A stretch of 64,000 bases of DNA from Cladopsammia gracilis (Eukaryota > Cnidaria > Anthozoa > Scleractinia > Dendrophylliidae). Numbering within the stretch: the first letter of the stretch is position 1; the number at the start of each line of letters is the position of its first letter. The position numbers were made by a program, and so were the translations under genes. This document shows positions 1-9,535 of this stretch, piece by piece. The notes below the pieces were generated by a model. It ran no database searches, was not told where the DNA came from, and saw nothing but the letters and a program-made list of their open reading frames with translations. The stretch covers positions 1,550,001 to 1,614,000 of the forward strand of contig JAJGOT010000134.1 in the NCBI GenBank assembly GCA_022457155.1, in the 5' to 3' direction.

Positions 1-141
1 CCCATAATACACTTTGTTTGCCCCCCAAATTCTGCGTAAACTATTGTTTGTGAATGCTCTTGGGAGGACTGCATATTCCCAAGAGCATTTCAAAACAATA
101 GTTTATGCAAAATTTGGAGAGCAAACAAAGTATATTATGGG
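1..141. repeat. Foldback (palindromic) MITE-like element
   Basis: The first 65 bases are nearly the reverse complement of bases 76-141. The ends read CCCATAATACACTTTGTTTG and CAAACAAAGTATATTATGGG, and a central TCTTGGGA/TCCCAAGA pair closes the hairpin. There is no coding capacity. The element could extend left of the window, so a target-site duplication cannot be checked. Confidence 0.75.
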
Positions 142-604
142 CAATTCGAAAATAGAGAATAAGGACGAGTAAAGGGCTAGGAAAGAGACTGGTAAAGACG
201 ACAAAAATATAACGGACTAGGGAGAGGTGGGAGGAGAGAAGAAAAAAGCACATTTAATAAAAGTCTCGACTCCACCTCCTCCCCTCTTGTTCTTTGTTTT
301 TGTCCTTATGCCCCAGGTCCCGGAATTGCTAAGTGTGATTCGAAGTTGCAACGATAAAAGAATTGATAAAAAAGCAAGGTAAATTCACGGTATGGAATCG
401 ACTTTATTTGTTAATCCAATTGAAAGGCACCCCTTAAGACCCTGAAGAAGAAATAAGTATTTGTAATCGCATGGGCCCGAGTAACATGAGCATTTGGGTG
501 ATTTAGCTTCTTTCTTAGCAATCATTTTCTGTTTTGTCATTTTTCAATAGTTTTACCATATGTAACGATCCTTTTATATCGACCTGTATTCAGTTTTTGT
601 TTTC

Positions 605-660
605 TAGCCTCCGTAGAAGGTTTGTTTTGCAAACCGAAATATCGGACAAATATATTCAAC
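605..660 (+). repeat. Degenerate relic of hammerhead-like repeat
   Basis: The segment aligns with the motif at 9084-9130. It has a GGTTTG/CAAACC stem, then CCGAAATATCGG. The upstream CTGATGA core is replaced by CCGTAGA, so the ribozyme-like core is broken here. It is read as a decayed copy of the same dispersed repeat. Confidence 0.45.
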
Positions 661-1350
661 TGTTTGTTTTTTATTTCACTTCTGTCTCAATCTCTTGTCC
701 TTTCCGTAACGATCAGTTTGCCGTTTTTACCTATTATTTCAAGATTTTTACTGATCCAGGTCTACGAAAGATCCGGTACTCTTCAGTTTGTCGCTGTGGT
801 TTTGCCGTTATTACAGTTTCTGACGACTGAAGAAAGGCTGTCTTATTCGCAATATTGGATTCACAACTGTAGCCGTTTACGTACAGTGAATCAGTCTTGC
901 TTTTTTATCAAGTCCTTTCCTTATAGCGATACTTCCTGTTACGTCATCTGTTGATATTAAGTATTGATCCGCATAAGAAGGATAGCGCTGAACGGCAATG
1001 CACGATGGAATGTCAACTTTTTTCATTGTTACAATTACTGATCTCATTTGGTCTAGACTCAAAAACTGCTTAAAAGTTAAGGTTCAAGGTGCATGTTGTC
1101 TAATTCTTTTAAGGTTTCAAGTAATTTGAGACCCAATCGAACGTGCAAGTTTTAAAAGATATTGTATTTGGGGAACTTCATCAAAGAAGCAAAATTATTA
1201 GCTATTGTCTTATGCTATTCTGATTGGTTAGGCACGAACATTTCCTAAAATTTAATATTCTATGCGGAAAATCCTCTATTCTTGAAACCAATATTCTATG
1301 CGGAAAAGAGCCAATGCCGCAGAACAATGAGGTTTACTATAGTTCTTAGT

Positions 1351-1466
1351 CCCGTTTCAAACATCGAACTTCACATGTGCCGAATCTAATGCAAATGAGC
1401 AAGAACAATAGATTTTTCTCATTTGCATTAGGTTCGGCACATGTGAAGTTCGACGTTTGAACTGGG
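1351..1466. repeat. Palindromic MITE-like hairpin
   Basis: Left arm CCCGTTTCAAACATCGAACT and right arm AGTTCGACGTTTGAACTGGG pair over about 48 bases (TTCACATGTGCCGAA with TTCGGCACATGTGAA). The loop is about 20 bases. It is non-coding and typical of short foldback elements in this window. Confidence 0.75.
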
Positions 1467-2065
1467 CCTTATGTGGAGCATTACTTGATGTACCAACCAG
1501 AGATCCATTGGCTGTTGAAACAAAAAGTTCTTTTGTTTTATGATTGGCAAATCTGAATAACAATAGTCAATGTTTGTAAACAAGAAGTATTGCTATTTTA
1601 TAGCTGATTAGATCCTTTACAACAGAACAGTAACAGCCTTCGGTGTGTCTATTTCTTTACGGTGGTCTTTGCAAACACATACAGTTACTTGATAAAATGA
1701 TAAAAGGATTTTTTGTTAGCCATAACAAAACAGAACACACCCGTTAACGAGAAAAATATATTATTTTAATTCAGGCAAGGGTCAATTTTTGTCTTTAGTT
1801 CAAGAGTGACAATCATGCTTCAAATCGGCCTTATTTTGTGTTTCTGCGAACTATGTTGTTTCCATTTTTGGCAGCAGATGCTCAGTCGTTTTCATTGAAA
1901 TCAATTTTCCTTGTTTACCTTAGCTCCGGTTGATAACCCTTACCTCAGAGTAATTAAAAAACATTCTATAGTAAAATGATTAAACATATAAGACCCATAA
2001 TACCAAACATATAAACTAATGAAAATGATATTACCTGTAAAAGGGGGGGGGGGAGGGTTCGCGGT

Positions 2066-4355
2066 CTATCTGTGTCGCTTAGTGACGTTGATACAACCAG
2101 TGGCACTTGACGACTTCCTCTTTGAAGTCAAACTCTGCTCTGAAGCTGAAAGCTCTGAAACAGAAATGTTCGTAAATATTAGCTACTATCCAAGCTCACA
2201 TTTTAAATAAAATACAATAAGAAAAGACAATTTTTAACTACGACTTAGTAGAGGACTTCTTAAATATTTCATCCCGTTTGAAGTAGAGCTTTTTCGCATG
2301 TGTATAATTACGCTAGACGTTTATCAGTTATTTTCATTTTTTTCATTGTTTTATTTTCCTTTCGTTTACTTGAATCGTTTTGCTAGCCTTTATTAGTCTT
2401 TCTTTGTGTTGAAAAACGTTTTCTTTTAAACTGCAAGGAAATGGAAGATTTGAACAAAAAGTAGCAATTGGTAGTTAGCCGGCTAAATGTTAATCTCGAT
2501 TTTTCAAGGAAAAGTTCCAGTCATTTTTAGTTATTTTTCAGGGAAGTGAAACTCAAGGGTAATTGATTCTGTCTTCCGCATTTAAGTTTGTATTACCAAT
2601 GTGCATTTGATGCTTGTCAAAACTTACTTTCATAGTGAGGCCAGTCCCGGAAAACAATGGGATCACTTAGCATATGGAAAGTTAGGGAAGCGGCCATTGT
2701 ACTCGCGAATGGTCTCCAAGAATCTGTTTTAGACTTCTCGCCATCTGCGAAGTCTGAGATGCCTTTAATGACAACCCACTCCACGTTCAGGTCATGTGCT
2801 GCTGTGAACAGACCTGAAAACGAAGGTTTCAGATGTAAATTTTCTGTAAAAATGTAGACAAACAGGATTATGACTGTAGGAGCCCGTGAACTCTCATACT
2901 CCTGGAAGCAAAGCTGAGTTTGACAACGCGTTAACGGTATGGAACTGATAACAGTATTAAGAAGAAATGATATAAGCTCGAGATAATGGCAGGTTTAATT
3001 TTACACTACCGTGTTGAATCTTCGAAACACCTATCATGTGTTGATCCTAGGTTTGTACATTAGATTTTGATTTAGGAGGTTGGAGAGGCGTTTGTAAAAG
3101 AGTTGGTATCTTTAAGATGAAACCCCCACCCTTCCCTTAACTCCCACTCTTCCTTTTATAACCCCCATCCTTCCACTAATCCCAACTTCCCTCAACCTCA
3201 TCCCTCCCTCCCAACCCTATTCTACTTAAATGACAACAGAAATGTAGACACGGGAGCGAGAATGGCCCAAGGCACAAGGTCTACACGCCCCAGCACTCGT
3301 GCATCAACGATCCATGTTTTTTCTAAAATACTATAAGAAGCAAGAGCTGACAACTGCGTAGATAAAGAAACGCAACAATGGCATGATTGAGACCAATGCA
3401 ACTGTGGATAGCTATCTCGCCGTTATTGCGGCTCATCAGCACAGTGTAGCAACAAGTTCCAGAGATCTGCGTATACTAGCAGCATTTTCGTTCACGGTCC
3501 CTTGCTTTCTCGTTTCCTTCTAAAAGCTTGGAGCACAAAGCGACTGCAGTTCCAGGCCTTGAGCTCGAGAAAAATTTCTATGCACCGACATAACGTTTGT
3601 TTTGTAGTTTGTATCTATGCACTTACCAAGGTTAACTAGTGTCAAAAACTCTCACCTTCTCCTTCCATTTCAATAGCAATGGCATCGGGGAATCGCTTGG
3701 TAAGTTCCGCTCGCCGTTTTTTATTATCCACTACCTCTGGACCGCTCAGAAACACGCCATCACAGTGTACCTTTACCTCCAGTTGTCCTCGGTCTTTTAA
3801 CGGTGCCTTCCATCCATCGTTAGCGTGTTTGATGAGATCCGCAAGATGTTTGTTCAAAGGAACACCAATGCCGCGTTCACGAATACCACTCTCCGTTATT
3901 TTGATGGAGGCATAGGTTCTCAACTTCGCTGAAATTACCACATCTCCTAATTTGACTTTCTCGTGGTTCAGACCACCACAGAATCCAACACAAAAAACAG
4001 CTTTGGGATTCAAGACCACAACAGCATTTTTTACAGCAACTATAGCACCTCCAGGAACACCTGCACCAGCACTGCATTGAATTACCGCAATTTTCAGCGT
4101 CATCGCTTTATCTTTACTCATCTCCCCGAAGTAAACGCGGCCAAGATTTATGTGATAACTTTTGTATAAACTCGGCTTTAGATACGTAAGGCAACTCATT
4201 TTTTCACAGGGCTTCGCCGTCAGTAACAAAATGTCCATTGGAAGTTCAACATCATCCCAATCTACAGAAGGTACTAAATCTTCTGAAAGATCCTCTGTTT
4301 TTAGGAGAGTCACACTGACCTCTGGTGGGCCGTTGTTCCTGTCAGTTTCTGCCAT
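2066..4355 (-). CDS. Nucleoside phosphorylase-domain protein (PNP/UDP superfamily), 3 exons
   Basis: Minus-strand exons lie at 3656-4355, 2628-2813 and, less surely, 2066-2139; together they encode 319 residues. Both introns are phase 1 with GT donors (GTGAGA, GTAAGT) and CAG acceptors, and the joined frame stays open. Residues about 25-300 form a phosphorylase/nucleosidase fold: VFCVGFCGG, KLGDVVIS, the nucleobase-site string AIEMEGEG across the first junction, then WVVIKGISDFADG and DSWRPFAS in exon 2. Members of the superfamily cleave N-glycosidic bonds of nucleosides, or methylthioadenosine and S-adenosylhomocysteine. In corals and other animals, related domains are often attached to innate-immune signalling modules. 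No such module is seen here; the roughly 40 residues before the domain are acidic and unrecognised. The substrate cannot be assigned. Start ATG 4355 is the first in frame. The last exon is short and basic and rests only on phase and stop. Confidence 0.85.
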
Positions 4356-5687
4356 TTCTACAGGCTTGGTTCACGCTTTACTGTCTATAAAAAATAACGA
4401 CAACAACGACAACAACAGTCAATAAAAAAAGCAAAGATTAATCAATTACAAATATCGCGCGAGGAAGCTTGGAGCGCCAGACGGAGAAAAAAAAGTTTCC
4501 TTTGCTCCGCCTTTGCTTTACGACTGGCAAAAAAAAAAGGATTCAGTACGTAATGACCACGACTTTACTAACAAATCTGTGGAGCCGAAATAGGGATAAT
4601 GGCATGATACTGATAAAATCCAAACAAACACAACATGAAAACGTGGCGTATTCAGTCCAAGGCGTATTCAGACTCCGTCGTAACGTGGGTGGGGGTGGGG
4701 GTGGGGGTTTGAGGTGGAAGGGAGGCGGTGGGGATCGGAAATGGGAGGGAGCGGGGAGTAAAAATGTTAGAGACTTCGTTTTCTAACCCGTGAAAACGCG
4801 CATGCGTAATGAACGGGTTATCGGTAACGGCGGCTAATTCAGTCATTCACTCACTCGAACCATCACTCAGATGTAAACTTTTTCCTCATATCTAACGTTG
4901 AAATAACAAAATTTGACCTCAGTTATTAGTCAAATCCTTGGTAGCGTAGTGCATATTAAAGCCATGTTAAGTGGCGGAAAAATGGCATTCAGGTGGACCA
5001 CGTTTTAAGCAGCAGAACGGATGTACGAGATTTTGGCATCTTTTTTATTATACGTCAGATAAACCACACTGAAAACGTGCAACTAATAAACCGCCGCGGC
5101 AATATCCATGACTGGCTGATGTTTCCAGCGGAAGCTGTTCGTTTGTGCTTCCGCTGGATGAGGCGGAACACTTCACGTGTTCTCCCTCTCTAATGAACCA
5201 TTTTCCCTTAAAATAATTTATATGACGTGGTCATTTATCTCTAGCAATTGAATCAAGGTCAAAGGAATGAAACAATCCGACTCCGACAACACATCTGCCA
5301 ACTGATTCCACTCTAAAAGCCAACAGCGATCTTGATGAACATCTATGTACGTTGAAAAGCGGTCTTATTCAGTCATATCACTCAACTGACTACCTCTTAA
5401 TACTGTACAACACAAATAATCTACGTTATATGCTCTGATATAGTACCTTGGACAGCGTCAAATGTGTAAGAAAATGAGGGGCCATAAGCAAGCCTCAGAA
5501 CAATGGCGAAGCCAGACTGAATGACTCAGCTGAATTAATACTTTTGAGATGTCCCTGTGGTGCTTATGATCAAGCCACATCAAATACTGGTACAAACAAA
5601 ACTTCTTAACAACTCTGTGTGGTTTCAAATCAATAGAATTAGAATAATGAGGTTTCAAAGTGTTTTATGTGCTGAACCATTTTCGCG
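4356..5687. other. Intergenic interval
   Basis: This holds the upstream region of the phosphorylase-domain gene and then unassigned sequence. A G-rich tract sits at 4687-4708. From about 5165 the first copy of a direct duplication begins. Small open frames (4469-4786, 4993-5193) lack any recognisable motif and are not called. Confidence 0.4.
4687..4708 (+). repeat. G-quadruplex-prone G tract
   Basis: Four runs of three or more G are separated by single T bases (GGGTGGGGGTGGGGGTGGGG). This matches the simple G4 pattern on the plus strand. It lies about 330 bases upstream of the start of the phosphorylase-domain gene. Confidence 0.6.
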
Positions 5688-5808
5688 ATGGATAGTGTCT
5701 CAGAATTCTTAGAAACGCCGGAAGATTGTAATATGCACGTATTTCCTCGTTCCCAAAAGAAGCCGGTTGGTTTTAGACATCCGGAATATAGTAAACACAA
5801 CAAACTAG
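5688..5808 (+). CDS. Candidate first coding exon, unknown protein (40 codons)
   Basis: ATG at 5688 opens a frame of 40 residues starting MDSVSEFLETPEDCN and ending HPEYSKHNKL. It then meets a good donor, CTAG|GTATGT, in phase 1. The amino-acid mix is not that of random AT-rich sequence, and the frame is unbroken up to the donor. No downstream exon was identified and the family is not recognised. The homologous exon in the downstream duplicate (6592-6711) is destroyed. It could also be chance. Confidence 0.3.
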
Positions 5809-6591
5809 GTATGTTGTATTGGTCTCTACTTCTACATTTTAGCTAAAATAGAATTAAAGTAGTTTATTACATGGCATCAATTTTGGTGCAAATAAAAAAA
5901 ATGACATAGGGCTGAGGAGACCTAGTCGGCTGAGCGCCTTTTTATCGAAGTTCAAAGAAAATAGAGTATGTTCTATTATGATTCTATTATCGACAAAGCG
6001 TTTGAAACCGGTATAATACACCATGACACAGTTATCAAAATTTGACAGAATCAAGGTCTAGTTTTAAAAAAATATATTCATAATTACAGTATAATATTTA
6101 ACTGAATGCCTCAAGCAAGGTTCGCGTGACTTTGATTGTCTAGACTTGGGGTATAAAACGGAGCTCCGGCCGGTTAATTCGCCGCTACTGTAACTTTACT
6201 TCGCGTGTTCTCCTTCTCTTAATGAACAATTTTCCCTTAAAATAATTTATATGACGTGGTCATTTATCTCTAGCAATTGAATCAAGGTCAAAGGAATGAA
6301 ACAATCCGATTCCGACAACACATCTGTCAACTGATTCCACTCTAAAAGCCAACAGCGATCTTCATGAACATCTATCAGCGGTATTTATTCAGTTATATCA
6401 CTCAGTTATATCACTCAAATGACTACCTGTTTATACTGTACAACACAAATAATCTACGTTATATGGTCTTATATAGTACCTTGGACAGCGTCAAATGTGT
6501 AAGAAAATGAGGGGCCCGTAAGAAAGCCTCAGAACAACAGCGAATCCAGACTGAATGACCTGAATGACTCACCTGAATTAATACGTTTGAG

Positions 6592-6711
6592 ATGTAATAG
6601 TGTCTCAGAATTCTTTAAATAGAAACACCGGAAGATTGTAATCACGTATTTCCTCGTTCCTAAAGAAAGTTGGTTTTAGACATCCGGAATATAGGAAACA
6701 CAACAAACTAG
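6592..6711 (+). pseudogene. Decayed duplicate of the 5688-5808 exon
   Basis: This aligns with the candidate exon in copy A of the duplication. The start codon is followed at once by TAA TAG, there are small indels (TTCTTTAAATAG), and the splice donor CTAG|GTATGT is kept. Copy B is therefore non-coding whatever copy A does. Confidence 0.45.
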
Positions 6712-6805
6712 GTATGTTCTATTGGTCATTGCTTCTACATTTTAGGTGCAAAAAAATCGGTGCAAATAAAAAGATTGAGATAGGGCTGTGGATACCTAGT
6801 AGGAG

Positions 6806-7225
6806 CAGAGACTGGGGACAAATTTCCCTCGATGGTCTTGTCTTGAGGTCCTCGAGACTCGGATCGACTCGGAGATAAAACTTTTGACACAACAAAAGCT
6901 AAGAAACCAAAATACTTAAAAAGAAAACTAGCCGTATTCTGCTTTTGACTTGAATCCGAAAGAATATTAAACAAAAGCAAGCATGAATCGGCTTAAAACT
7001 CAAAAGACTCTTATTAACGATAAATGATTAAACTGTTAAATATAAATAAACGAACGCTATCGGTAGATATTGAAATATAAAAATGCATAATAACTACAAA
7101 ACTCTGAAAACATCTCTGCCAATTGCCAGTTATTTGACGTTTTGCTAATTTTATGCACGCCGAGAGGCCGATATATGCTTTGTTGTCATTTTTATAATTA
7201 AAATTTCAACGTTGTTAATCAGCCG
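6806..7225. other. Intergenic interval
   Basis: AT-rich sequence with no gene or repeat that can be supported. It ends directly at the tRNA 5' end. Confidence 0.4.
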
Positions 7226-7311
7226 GCCTCGTTAGCGCAGTAGGCAGCGCGTCAGTCTCATAATCCAAAGTAGAAATCTGAAGGTCGTGAGTTCGATCCT
7301 CACACGGGGCA
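7226..7311 (+). tRNA. trnM-CAU: Elongator tRNA-Met (CAT) with a 13-nt intron
   Basis: The acceptor stem GCCTCGT (7226-7232) pairs with ACGGGGC (7304-7310), followed by discriminator A7311. The D-arm carries A-box-like TTAGCGCAGTAGGCAGCGCG. Anticodon CAT is at 7259-7261. The T-arm contains GTTCGATCC (B box). With 13 bases, ATCCAAAGTAGAA (7263-7275), removed, the anticodon arm becomes CTCATAATCTGA and the molecule is a normal 73-nt elongator tRNA-Met. The extra bases start after position 37, the canonical site for eukaryotic nuclear tRNA introns, so tRNA splicing endonuclease should be able to remove them. An insertion that kills the gene is the alternative, but exact placement and a clean terminator argue for function. 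Confidence 0.92.
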
Positions 7312-7314
7312 CGG

Positions 7315-7323
7315 TTTTTTTTT
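7315..7323 (+). terminator. RNA polymerase III T-run terminator
   Basis: Nine T bases begin four bases after the tRNA 3' end, the usual Pol III termination signal. Further T-runs follow at about 7330-7360. Confidence 0.85.
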
Positions 7324-7975
7324 CTCTGTTTTTTTTTTCCTTTTGTATATTTTTTTTTTTTGCTTTCAAAACTGTAGAGAATTTTTTTTATATCTCTCTC
7401 TACAATTATTTATATATCATAAGAGCAGTTGAAGCTCATAAAAAGTAATGCGAGGCCTCTTATAAAATGATCGCTTCATTCACTCATTACAAGAATTGAA
7501 TGAAGGGATTGCGTATACATCTGACAACAGCGTGATATTAATCTACAATACACCCATAACAAAATTTTGAAAACAATTTTTTGCCATGGCTTTATAAAAC
7601 TGTATGAAACGTCTTTCACTGACCGTACCAGCGCCAGTGAAATGAATATTCAAACCGAGCGTGCGGGCCAACACCCGCGTCTCACCATGTATCGAAAATA
7701 CAAATTCTTTATGTATCATTTATTTAACTGCTTAAAGTTGTAATCAGCAAACTTTTTATTTGACATCTGGAGTCAGAACTTGGGTAAAAACGTAAACTCG
7801 GGAGCCCGAATTGGAAGTCCATTTTTACGGAAATCTTGGAATAGTGGAAGAGGGAATATTGAAATGGTGGAAGAATGGAATAGTGATAATTCTTGCAGTA
7901 AAATAATTGCTAGTTTGAGAGAAATACTGATCGCGATTCTCTATCCGTGGTCCTGAAATTTGTAGCCTTGGCAAC

Positions 7976-8048
7976 TAGCCTGCGGACAGGCTTCCTTCGT
8001 TGCCGGCGTAATAGCGAACCTCCGAGCCAGGAGCCTGTTCGCAGGCTA
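7976..8048. mobile_element. TAGCCTG-family foldback element (Mutator-like TSD)
   Basis: The ends are TAGCCTGCGGACAGGC and the inverted GCCTGTTCGCAGGCTA. The element is flanked by the direct repeat CCTTGGCAAC at 7966-7975 and 8049-8058. A 9-10-bp target duplication with long inverted termini fits non-autonomous Mutator-superfamily elements. Related copies lie at 19515-19584 and 55210-55382. Confidence 0.8.
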
Positions 8049-8479
8049 CCTTGGCAACAGGACAACAAGGCATATACAGGCGTGTTTGTTATTACCCACT
8101 TTACGTTCTCTACGTTTTTTTTACCTTTCTAAAATTATGCATTCATACACACGTGTGTATGACAATAGCCGCGGTCAAATTAAGCGTGCCGTGGCTATTG
8201 TTATTTCGAATTTACCTACGAAAAGTTGAAACGTGTAACCACAGTTTATCTTAACGAAGAGCTTGACTCATGCGCACTTGAAATTTTCAAGTAACACTTG
8301 AGAAAATTGGGATTCACACCTGAAGAGAAAGTGTATAACATGGAACATAAGCTGTCAACTTTTATTTCTTCCGCCGCTGCATGCACATGTCTGTTAGTGG
8401 GCTTCTGTTTTCCCACTGGTCAAGTGCCTTTTCAAGTGCGTTGATCATACTTGGAGGCGTACTTTTTGGCCCTGGGTAT

Positions 8480-8578
8480 CACGAAGCTCTATTGTTTCAG
8501 GGCTAGATGTAGAGTCCATTTGTTGTTTGTTCTATTGTTTTCTCAGCCAATCCTGTGAGGCGTTCCGAGAGCTTCGTG
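8480..8578. mobile_element. Short TIR element, copy 1 (CACGAAGCTCT ends)
   Basis: Terminal CACGAAGCTCT and AGAGCTTCGTG are perfect inverted repeats around a T-rich core that contains TTGTTTGTTCTATTGTTTTC. A second copy with the same core and CACGCAGCTCT ends lies at 33788-33884. Confidence 0.7.
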
Positions 8579-8871
8579 CCCGCCTGCGTTCTTTGAAATA
8601 GACACGTTTCCATGGTTACAAAATAGGGCTTAAGTACGTACGAATGGGGTTAGTACTAGAGAAACTGTGGTGCTGCGTCGGTGGGAGTGAAGCACAAGAA
8701 TTTGGTTTTATCGACTGAGTCGATAAGGTAAATTAGCCACCGTAAAAAGATTCTAAAGTACGTACATTTTAATAACTTCCGAAAAATGCAAGGACCAACT
8801 TGAACAAACAGTAGCAAAATATAGCTGGATCTTTGTGCAGATCAGGATCAGCAATGAACTAAATAAAAAAT

Positions 8872-9187
8872 ACTTTAACATGCAAGGCTGATGAGACAGC
8901 AAATTCGTTCGATTTCTTTTAATAAGATTTGCCCGATATTTCGGTTAGACAAAACTAACCTTCATTACGGGCTAGGAAAGCTAAAAAAAAAAAAGAAAAG
9001 AAAAAGCCATTAACCAATATTTAATATTTCTTAGCCCTTTATTAAATATTGTAACCGTTTGTTTCCATCTTCACTTAGCTATCCTAGCCGCTGATGAAGG
9101 TTAGTTTGTCTAACCGAAATATCGGGCAAATCTTATTAAAAGAAATCGAACGAATTTGCTGTCTGATCAGCCCTGCATGTTAAAGTT
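8872..9187. mobile_element. Foldback element made of two inverted hammerhead-like repeats
   Basis: The left arm, 8872-8979, is the near reverse complement of the right arm, 9081-9187. Both arms contain the stretch from ACTTTAACATGCA through CAGCAAATTCGTTCGATTTC to the CCGATATTTCGG-type segment. The loop is about 100 bases and A- and T-rich. Each arm ends inward in a motif with a GGTTAG/CTAACC stem. Confidence 0.75.
9084..9130 (+). ncRNA. Hammerhead-ribozyme-like motif (possible Penelope-like origin)
   Basis: The sequence shows CTGATGA at 9091-9097, a six-pair stem GGTTAG/CTAACC with a five-base loop, then GAAA at 9116-9119 and TATC. CUGAUGA-stem-GAAA is the conserved core of hammerhead ribozymes. 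Minimal versions with a tiny stem III are known from Penelope-like retroelements. Flanking stem I is imperfect here (GCCG against GGGC), and the left-arm copy has lost the core (GTAATGA). Activity is uncertain. Confidence 0.4.
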
Positions 9188-9358
9188 TTTTTACGTACAT
9201 TTTACTCACTAAAAAAGCCCTTGTGTGAAACTACCAACTGTCTTGTCTTCGTCCTAGAATGCATATGTATTTTAGACATTTTACTCTTTCACATTCAAAG
9301 TTGGTTTCAAGTGCACTTTAATAGCTATAGGATGTCATTAGAAGCCCCAGCTGGTGAA

Positions 9359-9535
9359 TAGAGCGTATGCACATGACGTCACGGCGGCCATATTGGTGTA
9401 CCAAAACAATAGAACGGCGGCCATGTTGGTGTACCAAAACAATCCTGTGGGATTTGAACGCTTTTCTTATGTTAACACTTTCTTTTGTTCCAATAAATTT
9501 GCATAGCTGCTTGCCACGTGAGTGCATACGCTCTA
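9359..9535. mobile_element. MITE with TAGAGCGTATGCAC termini
   Basis: The left end TAGAGCGTATGCACATGACG is inverted at the right end as CGTGAGTGCATACGCTCTA. Inside, ACGGCGGCCAT.TTGGTGTACC occurs twice in tandem. It is non-coding. Confidence 0.75.

Larger units (their letters stand above)
142..2065. other. Non-coding interval, repeat-bearing
   Basis: No convincing gene is visible here. Open frames at 534-954 are AT-rich, have no family-like motifs, and overlap a repeat relic (605-660). A palindrome lies at 1351-1466, and the string AATATTCTATGCGGAAAA occurs twice near 1254-1310. The stretch 1560-2065 is the probable 3' flank of the minus-strand gene that ends at 2066; no clear poly(A) signal was identified. 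Confidence 0.5.
5165..6805. repeat. Direct segmental duplication (two about 0.6-0.75 kb copies)
   Basis: Copy A (about 5165-5925) and copy B (about 6200-6805) share long near-identical stretches. Both begin with the TTCACGTGTTCTCC / TTCGCGTGTTCTCC region. Both include ATGACGTGGTCATTTATCTC, TACCTTGGACAGCGTC and TTTTAGACATCCGGAATATA. Copy A has about 130 extra bases around 5556-5690. The segment between them (5926-6199) is single copy. Confidence 0.8.

Noticed and set aside
534..954. Two overlapping plus-strand ORFs near 0.5-1 kb
   Set aside because: AT-rich, overlapping a degenerate repeat, with no motif.
4469..4846. ORFs over the G-rich tract
   Set aside because: The glycine- and proline-rich stretches come from the G tract; no other support.
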